Shown here: in pieces, positions 6,579-12,589 of the stretch
How the letters are laid out: every line of letters starts with the position of its first letter
Numbering within the stretch: position 1 is the first letter of the stretch
Source of the DNA: CAZABG01 sp964483465
GTDB taxonomy: Bacteria > Chlamydiota > Chlamydiia > Chlamydiales > Parachlamydiaceae
Direction of reading: 5' to 3'
DNA: 14,969 nucleotides
Assembly: GCA_964483465.1 (NCBI GenBank)
Contig: CAZABG010000059.1
Span: 1 to 14,969, forward strand
Notes under the pieces: generated by a model
Database searches by the model: none
What the model saw: the letters and a program-made list of their open reading frames with translations, nothing else
What the model was told of the DNA's origin: nothing
Program-made: the position numbers and the translations under genes

Positions 6579-7082
6579 ATGCGCTTTAATCCAGCTATGA
6601 TCCGATTTTTACTCTTATTGGCAGTTTTTGGAGATATTATGGCTTTCACAATATCAAGTGATGCATTTGCTAATGGCAATAGAATTCCGAAAAAATATAC
6701 TTGCCAGGGCGATAATATATCGCCGCAGCTTTCATGGGATAGTGTGAAAGATGCTAAGAGCTATGTGCTTTTAGTGGATGACCCCGATGCTCCAAATGGC
6801 ACTGTCGATCACTGGGTTTTATTTAATATTAATCCTACTATTCATCAAATCGCTGAGGGCGCATCTCCTCAAGGCGCGATCCAAGGGCTTAATACCTACG
6901 GGCAAAACCGATATAAGGGACCTTGTCCTCCATCCGGCACACATCGATATTTCTTTAAATTATATGCTTTGAATCATGTTTTAGATCTAAATCCTAATGT
7001 TAAGAAAAGGGATGTAGAAGAGGCAATTAAGCCTTATATCATAAATCAAACAGAATTGATGGGAACCTACAGCAAGGAATAA
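6579..7082 (+). CDS. YbhB/YbcL-family (PEBP) protein with two plausible starts
   Basis: This is a phosphatidylethanolamine-binding-protein fold; bacterial members are Raf-kinase-inhibitor-like proteins of unclear function. The hallmarks are DDPDAPNGTVDHWVLFNI and GPCPPSGTHRYFFKLYAL, which form the ligand pocket. The start is ambiguous. The ATG at 6579 (weak GGAAAAA upstream) or 6597 gives a signal-peptide-like MIRFLLLLAVFGDIMA, as in periplasmic YbcL. The ATG at 6639, preceded by an excellent TTGGAG six to seven bases away, gives MAFTISSDAFANGN, the usual N-terminus of cytosolic YbhB. Both forms could be made. The gene ends one base before the short-chain dehydrogenase and is probably co-transcribed with it and with the hydrolase upstream. 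Confidence 0.88.
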   Translation: MRFNPAMIRFLLLLAVFGDIMAFTISSDAFANGNRIPKKYTCQGDNISPQLSWDSVKDAKSYVLLVDDPDAPNGTVDHWVLFNINPTIHQIAEGASPQGAIQGLNTYGQNRYKGPCPPSGTHRYFFKLYALNHVLDLNPNVKKRDVEEAIKPYIINQTELMGTYSKE

Positions 7083-7083
7083 G

Positions 7084-7800
7084 ATGGGCAAGGTTGTAAT
7101 CGTTACAGGCGGTACGAAAGGAATTGGAAAGGCGGTTTCCTTGAAGCTTGCAAACGAAGGTTTTCACGTCATTTTAAATTATTCAGGAGATGATCAAGCC
7201 GCAAAAGATACGCTCAAAGAACTGGATGAAAAAGGAACGCTTTTAAAAGGAGATGTTTCACGTTTAGATGATATGGAAAGATTGTTCAGTAAAGCTTCGC
7301 AATTAGGCGAACTTTTTGGAGTCGTTCATTCGGCAGGTATGCTTAAATTTTCTCCTATTTCTGATTTGAATTTAGATATCTTTGATAAAACTATCGCGGT
7401 GAATTTACGCGGTACATATATCGTTTTAGGGCTTGCTGCAAAACAAGTTGTTTCAGGCGGAAGAATCATTGCTTTATCGACGAGCGTAGTTGCAAAAAAT
7501 CCCCCGAACTATGGCCCCTATGTAGCCAGCAAAATGGGCGTCGAAGGGCTAGTCCATACCCTTGCTAATGAATTGAGAGGAAAAAATATTACGGTTAACG
7601 CGGTCGCTCCAGGCCCTGTCGCAACCGATCTTTTCTTCAATGGCAAAAGTCCGGAGCTAATTGAGCAGATGAAAAAATGGCCTCCGCTAGAGAGATTAGG
7701 AGAGCCTGAGGATATAGCCGGGGTTGTATCATTTCTTTTAAGTCCGGAAGGGTTTTGGGTCAATTCACAAGTCGTTCGCGTGAACGGCGGCTACGCTTAG
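7084..7800 (+). CDS. short-chain dehydrogenase/reductase
   Basis: This is a classical SDR of 238 residues with a Rossmann fold binding NAD(P). TGGTKGIG (8-15) is the dinucleotide-binding loop, and the basic/polar region around 'NYSGDD' (32-37) follows the second strand. HSAG (82-85) replaces the usual NxAG. Asn107 (AVNLRG), Ser132/134 (ALSTS), Tyr146 and Lys150 (YVASK) complete the catalytic set. VAPGPVATDL (174-183) and the C-terminal VNGGYA are typical of the FabG-like and glucose-1-dehydrogenase-like branches. The substrate is unknown; the divergence argues against it being the housekeeping FabG. An AAGGAA site in the end of the preceding gene supports the start, and a one-base gap implies coupling. 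Confidence 0.9.
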   Translation: MGKVVIVTGGTKGIGKAVSLKLANEGFHVILNYSGDDQAAKDTLKELDEKGTLLKGDVSRLDDMERLFSKASQLGELFGVVHSAGMLKFSPISDLNLDIFDKTIAVNLRGTYIVLGLAAKQVVSGGRIIALSTSVVAKNPPNYGPYVASKMGVEGLVHTLANELRGKNITVNAVAPGPVATDLFFNGKSPELIEQMKKWPPLERLGEPEDIAGVVSFLLSPEGFWVNSQVVRVNGGYA

Positions 7801-8059
7801 TCAAGTCATTCTCATTCTAATTTATAACAGTGAGACCGGTGAGAAACAACATGAGAACTATGAGAAGTTAGCATTACTCAAATAATTAATGTTGTAGATT
7901 GTATTTTTTTCGAGGAGATCCTTAAAGAACATATTTAGAATGATCACTTCAATCAACCTACTAACTGTTGAAATGAAATTTAGGGGTTTAATTACTGTCT
8001 AAAAGGGGCGATTATTAGACGCGTAATAAATTTGTGGGATATGATATTATATTTAAATT
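7801..8059. other. 259-base intergenic region, no gene seen
   Basis: Four GTGAGA/ATGAGAA-like words occur close together (about 7830-7866), and TTCTCAT (7809-7815) can pair with ATGAGAA (7851-7857 or 7860-7866). The loop is too long for a standard terminator and no T tract follows. No open frame of note, tRNA or riboswitch pattern was recognised. The right end holds the putative control site of the next gene. Confidence 0.5.
8012..8050 (+). promoter_or_regulatory. inverted repeat and AT-rich -10 region before the 414-residue gene
   Basis: TTATTA (8012-8017) and TAATAA (8024-8029) are perfect inverted arms around GACGCG. TATGAT (8040-8045) or TATTAT (8045-8050) are -10-like, giving a leader of at most about ten bases and no Shine-Dalgarno sequence before the ATG at 8060. 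No good -35 box pairs with either. The inverted repeat sits where a repressor or activator site would. Confidence 0.3.
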
Positions 8060-9304
8060 ATGATTCCTGTACACAACCCAGAAAGTATAAGATATGCCTA
8101 TATCGGACCCGTCGTAGGTTCTGTATCCACCGGAAGGATTACCCGAAAATTTTCAGATAACAAGGGACCCGCATTCGTTCCTGATTCATTAATTCATGAG
8201 GCTTTACGCTGGAATTCCAGTATTCCAATTGAACATGTAATGCTTCGTCCTGTTATAACGACACAATTATGGCTCGATCTTCAAGAGGCAATTGAGGATC
8301 AGTTTGAGACGCGGATAGCCCTATTCTTTAGACAGGCCCTTTTTCTTTATTTAACCAAATTTACCTTATTTCATTTTTATGCAGCAGATGCACAGGTGGG
8401 CATGCCGGGCAAGGGGATGGGGGAGGCGAGTGGTAAATATGATTGCGCTCACATGGCGACGCTTGGGGCTTTAAGGATAATAAACCACGATAATAAAATT
8501 GTGGCTCTAGGTCAGAACTCATCTCTTCATTTAGCAGATAACATTACAGCCTGGCTTCCGAAAGAGGTAAATCAAGTGGATTGCTTGCTTGATTTTCAAT
8601 CGGAGATAGAAGGCAGAACCTTTCGAAATACGGTTACCTGCATTTTACAAAGCGCCTCGACAGGACTGCTTACTCCTCTTTTTGGAGTGGGTTGGTTTAT
8701 AAGATATGCTTATTTGCATCTTGAAAAATCCTGGAATGGCGATTTATCCAATGAAAAAAGATACGTTATTCAAAGATATGTTGAAGTGATCAGATGCTAT
8801 GACATTATGGTTCGAGAAGATCCGCAAGCGCTTTTGAGAAAGCTATGCTATTTAAGTGAAGACGACGAACGTTCGGAATTTGCCATCTATAGGGATGTGC
8901 AAGGTTGTATGCATCGGATTTTCGAAGCGGAAATGAATGTGTTGAAGCATACTCCGGTTGCGCTTTTAAATGAAACGGCGCAAACTTTAAATCCCTTCTT
9001 TAAAGAGGCTCTGGCTTATTATTCATTTAACTATCCAATAAAGGTATCCAAAACAGCGGATAACTATGCTAGTATGGCATCGTGTAGCGAGAATGTGCAG
9101 AATGCGGTTAGAAACGTTCTTGCAAAAATGGGGTCGGCTGATGAGTTTTACTCGATACTAAACGAGCTTCGAGAATTGCGTTATCTATATGCTTTACAGC
9201 AAGTTGAAAGGGCTGTGCGTGAGATAATTCCTGTTAAAAATCCTCAAAAAATGCCCCATATTCTTTACTGGACATTAGAAAAGATTGTTTATGCTTTATC
9301 CTGA
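8060..9304 (+). CDS. hypothetical protein, 414 residues, unrecognised
   Basis: I do not recognise a family. There is no signal peptide; a hydrophobic stretch around 85-107 (IALFFRQALFLYLTKFTLFHFYAAD) and one around 203-220 (TGLLTPLFGVGWFIRYAY) are amphipathic or buried rather than clear membrane helices. The most distinctive part is a Gly-rich GMPGKGMGEASGKYDCAHMATLGA (about 114-137), followed by His157 and Asp174/178. A 'GxxxCxxxA...H...D' order is seen in papain-like cysteine peptidases and transglutaminases, but the spacing match is loose and speculative. The C-terminal half is helical and charged. There is no ribosome-binding site, as with two other orphan genes here. It overlaps the convergent SnoaL-like gene by nine bases at its 3' end. 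A lineage-specific or effector-like protein is possible. Confidence 0.7.
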   Translation: MIPVHNPESIRYAYIGPVVGSVSTGRITRKFSDNKGPAFVPDSLIHEALRWNSSIPIEHVMLRPVITTQLWLDLQEAIEDQFETRIALFFRQALFLYLTKFTLFHFYAADAQVGMPGKGMGEASGKYDCAHMATLGALRIINHDNKIVALGQNSSLHLADNITAWLPKEVNQVDCLLDFQSEIEGRTFRNTVTCILQSASTGLLTPLFGVGWFIRYAYLHLEKSWNGDLSNEKRYVIQRYVEVIRCYDIMVREDPQALLRKLCYLSEDDERSEFAIYRDVQGCMHRIFEAEMNVLKHTPVALLNETAQTLNPFFKEALAYYSFNYPIKVSKTADNYASMASCSENVQNAVRNVLAKMGSADEFYSILNELRELRYLYALQQVERAVREIIPVKNPQKMPHILYWTLEKIVYALS

Positions 9305-9688
9305 AAGCTGATCGAGGATTTGGTTTATATTGAGATATGCCCAATACTCGATTATTTTGTTCTCTTGAAGACGATAAAGAGTGACGCCGGTATAAGAGAC
9401 TTTTCTTCCGGTAGGTTTAAACCCTTTAAAATTACCCGTTTGATGGCCTTCTGCTTTCCAATGAATGGATACGCAATCATTGCGGCGAAAAATTTGCTGA
9501 TTCTCTACTTTTAAGTCCGGAAAAGCAATTTGCCAGGTTTTTACAACCTCCTTCATGCTTTCCGTACCCGTAAATTTGCCAAGCGAACTATGGATAATAG
9601 CTTCTTTGTGAAAAAAATCGTCAACCGCGGTCAAGTCTTTTTCATCCCATATTCTTATCGCATAAGTTTCCGCAGGGCATTTTTTCAT
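9296..9688 (-). CDS. SnoaL-like / NTF2-fold protein
   Basis: The 130-residue protein has the alpha-plus-beta-barrel pattern of SnoaL-like polyketide cyclase relatives ('ester cyclase' family): an N-terminal helix (YAIRIWDEKDLTAVDDFFHKEAIIHSS), then FTGTESMKEVVKTWQIAFPDL, a strand VSIHWKAEGHQTGNFKGFKPTGRKVSYTGVTLYRL and a final ENKIIEYWAYLN. The HWKAxGxHxGxFxGxxPTG pattern lines the pocket in this family. It has no signal peptide, so it is probably cytosolic, unlike the two other NTF2-fold genes in the window. Its ATG touches the TAA of the charged-repeat gene and a GGGAAAG ribosome-binding site lies inside that gene's end, so it is the last gene of a minus-strand transcript. Substrate unknown. 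Confidence 0.85.
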   Translation of the reverse strand: MKKCPAETYAIRIWDEKDLTAVDDFFHKEAIIHSSLGKFTGTESMKEVVKTWQIAFPDLKVENQQIFRRNDCVSIHWKAEGHQTGNFKGFKPTGRKVSYTGVTLYRLQENKIIEYWAYLNINQILDQLSG

Positions 9689-10978
9689 TTATCTTTCCCG
9701 ATTAGGTTTTCTATAGTCCGTCTTGCCTTTTCTAGGTGAAGGAGATTTGCTAAATTTAGAATCTTTACTTCTGAAAGAGCTTCTTGGTCCTTCTTTAGTA
9801 AACTCTTTTTTGGGGCCGCGCGCATCGTCTCTCGGTCTTCTAGTTGAATCTCTTGGTCCACGGAACTCTTTTTTTGGCTCTGAACTATCAAATTCTTTTC
9901 TTGGTCCACGAGCATCATCTCTTCTCGGGCCTCTAAATTCTGATCTTGGTCCGCGGAACTCTTTTCTCGGCTCTGAGCTATTAAATTCCTTTCTTGGACC
10001 TCTATATTCAGATCTTGGGCCGCGTGCATCATCTCTTCTTGGACCTCTAAATTCAGATCTTGGAGCGCGCGTATCGTCTCTTTGTCCGCGGAACTCTTTT
10101 CTAGGTTCCGAGCTATCAAATTCTCTTCTTGGGCCGCGTGCATCATCTCTTCTTGGACCTCTAAATTCAGATCTTGGAGCGCGCGTATCGTCTCTTTGTC
10201 CGCGGAATTCTTTTCTCGGCTCCGAGCTATCAAATTCTTTTCTTGGACCGCGAGTATCATCTCTTCTTGGGCCTCTAAACTCAGATCTTGGTCCACGTGC
10301 ATCATCTCTTCTTGGACCTCTAAATTCCGATCTTGGAGCACGTGTATCGTCTCTTGATCCGCGGAATTCTTTTCTCTGTTCCGAGCTATCAAATTCTTTT
10401 CTTGGACCGCGAGTATCATCTCTTCTTGGGCCTCTAAACTCAGATCTTGGTCCACGTGCATCATCTCTTCTTGGACCTCTAAATTCCGATCTTGGAGCAC
10501 GTGTATCGTCTCTTGATCCGCGGAATTCTTTTCTTGGTTCCGAGCTATTAAATTCTTTTCTTGGACCGCGAGTATCATCTCTTCTCGGGCCTCTAAATTC
10601 CGGTCTTGGACCACGCGCGTCATCTCTTGATCCGCGATACTCTTTTCGCGGTCTCTCTCTACTAAATTCACTATCAGACGGGGTTTGTCTATTTTCTTTG
10701 TATAGAGCGCGTGTTTCAACTTTTTTAGCTTCATCAATTCCTTGATAAAAGCGGGGATCTCTTTTTGGTTTTCTTTCAGGAGCTACATCGTTATCTCTTG
10801 GTCTTCTATCTTTTGCGTAAGTAGATTCATTAAACGCGCGATATTCCATCTGAGGACTTTTTGCTTCCTCAAAATGAGCGTCGTCGGCGTAGACTGTAGG
10901 TTCAGTTCCGGTAAAGCGAGAAGATTCGCGAGCTTTTGGCCTTTTAGGTTTGTTTGATGTTTTGCGTCTTTCGGCCAT
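9689..10978 (-). CDS. Arg/Asp/Glu-rich tandem-repeat protein, probably disordered
   Basis: No enzyme domain is seen. I chose the ATG at 10978 because GAGGAG lies just upstream (GAGGAGACAATG); an upstream ATG at 11047 would add 23 hydrophobic residues and has no such site. The 429-residue product starts MAERRKTSNKPKRPK, has a mixed charged linker (20-110), and from about 112 to 400 repeats modules such as FRGPRRDDARGPRSE (15 residues), FRGSRDDTRAPRSE (14) and FDSSEPRKE (9), arranged in 53-residue super-units. The composition (Arg, Asp, Glu, Gly, Pro, Phe at regular intervals) resembles RGG/RD-type RNA-binding or phase-separating segments. The tail is Lys/Ser/Arg-rich (SKDSKFSKSPSPRKGKTDYRKPNRER). 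It lies downstream of the histone-like gene and is coupled to the SnoaL-like gene. The function is unknown; nucleic-acid binding is an inference. Confidence 0.75.
   Translation of the reverse strand: MAERRKTSNKPKRPKARESSRFTGTEPTVYADDAHFEEAKSPQMEYRAFNESTYAKDRRPRDNDVAPERKPKRDPRFYQGIDEAKKVETRALYKENRQTPSDSEFSRERPRKEYRGSRDDARGPRPEFRGPRRDDTRGPRKEFNSSEPRKEFRGSRDDTRAPRSEFRGPRRDDARGPRSEFRGPRRDDTRGPRKEFDSSEQRKEFRGSRDDTRAPRSEFRGPRRDDARGPRSEFRGPRRDDTRGPRKEFDSSEPRKEFRGQRDDTRAPRSEFRGPRRDDARGPRREFDSSEPRKEFRGQRDDTRAPRSEFRGPRRDDARGPRSEYRGPRKEFNSSEPRKEFRGPRSEFRGPRRDDARGPRKEFDSSEPKKEFRGPRDSTRRPRDDARGPKKEFTKEGPRSSFRSKDSKFSKSPSPRKGKTDYRKPNRER
9800..10660 (-). repeat. coding tandem repeats with a 159-base super-unit
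   Basis: Words such as CTCTTCTTGGACCTCTAAAT recur every 45 to 60 bases. A higher-order period of 159 bases (53 codons) is nearly perfect between about 10202-10360 and 10361-10519: GCGGAATTCTTTTCT recurs at a spacing of 159, and the following 100 or so bases are identical by eye. The lengths are multiples of three, so copy-number changes keep the frame. Copies toward both ends are more diverged. Confidence 0.85.
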
Positions 10979-11049
10979 TGTCTCCTCAAAGAAATAAAAT
11001 GATTTATCCGAATATAATAAAGTGATTTTTATTAAATTAATAGACAATT

Positions 11050-11075
11050 GGTAGGGAGTAAGAAAACTCCCTACC
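11050..11075 (-). terminator. hairpin terminator of the histone-like gene
   Basis: GGTAGGGAGT (11050-11059) and ACTCCCTACC (11066-11075) are perfect ten-base arms around a six-base loop AAGAAA. It begins 9 bases after the stop of the histone-like gene on the minus strand, and before the start of the repeat-protein gene. No strong T run follows, so read-through into the next gene is possible. Confidence 0.65.
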
Positions 11076-11083
11076 TAATAGAA

Positions 11084-11968
11084 TTAGCGTTTAGCGCCCT
11101 TTTTCTGCGTGAAACGGCCTTCATCGAGGTCTTTTGTAACCTCAAGTTCATCCGCTTCTTCCTCTAAATTGTCTTCAGAACCCTCGTCTTCATCATCAAA
11201 GGAATAACTTTTACGGTCTTCCATAAAATGATCGCCGTAGTTATTTCCTTCAAAACCGTAGTTTTCTTCATCATCTCGATCGTTGCCGGTATTACCGCTT
11301 TTGTAGGTGTTTGATCTGCTTTTCTTTTCGGCCTTTTCATAGCTTTTAACGGAAGCGGATCTTCTTGAAATTTCTTCGTTTCTTAAAGTTTTTTCTTTAC
11401 CTTTTTTATTTCCAAAAGAAGGATTGTCCGAGAAGGAAGAGCCTTCATAGCTTTCAATGTCCCCTTTAGTGGGGGTATTTAATGCGGTATCTTCTCTTTT
11501 GCTTTTAGAAGATGCCTTAAAGCTCTCTAAACTTTTTTTTACTTTCCTTTTGGCGGTGGCTTTCTTAGCCGGAGCTGCCTTTTTAGCCGGAGCTGCTTTT
11601 TTAGCTTTTGGAGCTGCCTTTTTAGCTTTTGGAGCTGCCTTTTTAGCTTTTGGAGCGGCTTTTTTTGCTGCTTTTTTGGGGGCTGCTTTTTTTGGAGCGG
11701 GCTTTTTAGCTTGAGGCTTTTTTGCTGCTTTTTTCTTTGTTTTAGGAGCCGCTTTTTTTACGCTTCTTTTAACAGCTGTCTTTTTTGGTTTTGCAATCTT
11801 TTTTGGAGCGCTTTTTCTCGTTGCTTTTTTAGGGGCTGCCTTAGCTTTTGCTCTTTTAGGTGCGGATTTAGCTTTTTTAGGGACAGCCTTTGTTTTTCTC
11901 GAAGCAACTTTTCTAACAGGTTTTTTCTTGGGAGCGGCTTTTAAGCGGCTCTTTTTCTTGATGGCCAT
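11084..11968 (-). CDS. histone H1/Hc2-like protein with acidic C-terminal extension
   Basis: Chlamydial Hc2 proteins are Lys/Ala-rich nucleoid proteins that compact DNA in the infectious form. Residues 1-146 here are of this type (AAPKKKPVRKVASRKTK, then KAAPKAKKAAPKAKKAAP and PAKKAAPAKKA). Residues 147-228 are Ser/Lys-rich, and 229-284 are strongly acidic (DRDDEENYGFEG, FDDEDEGSEDNLEEEADEL), with a short basic end (KKGAKR). The 294-residue total is longer than typical Hc2, and the acidic half is unusual, giving a two-faced polymer that could self-neutralise or bind a partner. The start is well supported by AAGGAG eight bases upstream. A terminator lies after the stop. Proteins with AlgP-type or H1-like tails in other phyla are an alternative, but the KAAPKAK repeats and context favour the chlamydial type. 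Confidence 0.82.
   Translation of the reverse strand: MAIKKKSRLKAAPKKKPVRKVASRKTKAVPKKAKSAPKRAKAKAAPKKATRKSAPKKIAKPKKTAVKRSVKKAAPKTKKKAAKKPQAKKPAPKKAAPKKAAKKAAPKAKKAAPKAKKAAPKAKKAAPAKKAAPAKKATAKRKVKKSLESFKASSKSKREDTALNTPTKGDIESYEGSSFSDNPSFGNKKGKEKTLRNEEISRRSASVKSYEKAEKKSRSNTYKSGNTGNDRDDEENYGFEGNNYGDHFMEDRKSYSFDDEDEGSEDNLEEEADELEVTKDLDEGRFTQKKGAKR
11566..11660 (-). repeat. 21-base and 18-base tandem repeats in the histone-like gene
   Basis: The word TTAGCTTTTGGAGCTGCCTT starts at 11601 and again at 11622, with a third, slightly changed copy at 11643, a 21-base period encoding KAAPKAK-type heptads. Just to the left, GCCGGAGCTGC words recur every 18 bases (PAKKAA hexads). Such repeats commonly vary in number between strains in Hc2-like genes. 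Confidence 0.75.
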
Positions 11969-12051
11969 GGTGAATTCTCCTTATTCCGGTCATTCTTAGA
12001 AATTTACTGCATTTAGTACAAATAATTTTTTAAAAATTTTGAACATTCTCT

Positions 12052-12531
12052 ATGCTGAAAAATATGAAAAATATTTTATTCTTCTTAATTTTTTCGATTT
12101 TCTCGCTAAATGCGGATCAAGCTGATGAGGAAGCGGTGTTAAATCAGCTTCGCGCTTACTACCAAACATTCAAGACAAACGATGTGAAGGAAATAGGATC
12201 TTTTTGGACGGAAGATGCAGAGTTATCCTTGCCAGAAATCGGTGATGATTTAAAAGGCAGACAAGAGATTGCGAAGCGCATGCTTGAAAGATACAATCAA
12301 AATCCTGATGGGACAATTCATGTCAAATCGGTCAAAGTCACTTTTCACGAAAAAGACAGATCCGTTGTAAGCGGGTATATTCAATTTGAAAAGAATGGCC
12401 GTTTGTATGAACAAAGAGCGGGAAAGATCGAGCTTGTAAAAGTAAATGGAAAGTGGCTTTTGGATGATGCTGAGGAAGTATCTACCATTGATGAAAATAG
12501 CAAAACGATTGATTTTCCAATAGCGAAATAG
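12052..12531 (+). CDS. exported SgcJ/EcaC-like NTF2-fold protein
   Basis: The 159-residue protein has a signal peptide (MKNILFFLIFSIFSLNA, cleavage before DQADEE) and a mature domain of the DUF4440/SgcJ type: helix VLNQLRAYYQTFKTNDVKEIGSFWTEDAEL, KGRQEIAKRMLERYNQ, then strands IHVKSVKVTF, SVVSGYIQFE and ELVKVNGKWLLDDAEEV. Members form an open cone with a pocket, and functions are diverse and mostly unknown. It is clearly paralogous to the gene at 14388-14942 (shared FWT-DAE, KIELVK-G-WL and the NGRL/NGKL turn). The ATG at 12064 is an equally good start; neither has a Shine-Dalgarno sequence. It diverges from the histone-like gene, with about 80 bases between, and precedes the leucine-rich-repeat gene. 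Confidence 0.8.
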   Translation: MLKNMKNILFFLIFSIFSLNADQADEEAVLNQLRAYYQTFKTNDVKEIGSFWTEDAELSLPEIGDDLKGRQEIAKRMLERYNQNPDGTIHVKSVKVTFHEKDRSVVSGYIQFEKNGRLYEQRAGKIELVKVNGKWLLDDAEEVSTIDENSKTIDFPIAK

Positions 12532-12556
12532 CCTTGATTTATTCTGAAATTGTTCT

Positions 12557-12580
12557 TTTACTACCTCTTTAGTAAAGGAG
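12557..12580 (+). promoter_or_regulatory. hairpin covering the ribosome-binding site of the LRR gene
   Basis: TTTACTA (12557-12563) pairs with TAGTAAA (12570-12576) around a six-base loop CCTCTT. The second arm includes the first bases of AAAGGAG (12574-12580), the Shine-Dalgarno sequence of the next gene, so the folded RNA could reduce its translation. It may equally be a weak terminator of the gene before it. Confidence 0.35.
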
Positions 12581-12589
12581 TGAATGGTT

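Noticed and set aside
7809..7866. TTCTCAT...ATGAGAA as a terminator of the dehydrogenase gene
   Set aside because: The loop is 35 bases or more, the stem seven, and no T run follows.
9800..10660. Regular repeats as a CRISPR array
   Set aside because: The repeats are coding, in frame, without unique spacers, and their sub-units differ in length (27, 42 and 45 bases).
9685..10737. Minus-strand open frame of 350 codons, Glu/Gln-rich
   Set aside because: It is an alternate reading of the repeat array. The 9689-10978 frame has a strong ribosome-binding site and a composition that continues sensibly outside the repeats; this frame does not.
9723..10745. Plus-strand open frame of 340 codons, Ser/Leu/Gly-rich
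   Set aside because: Antisense of the repeat array with no ribosome-binding site or recognisable domain; it arises from the periodic absence of stops.
11457..11944. Plus-strand open frames antisense to the histone-like gene
   Set aside because: Phe/Ala- and Cys/Phe-rich products are mirror images of AAG/GCT-rich codons on the other strand.
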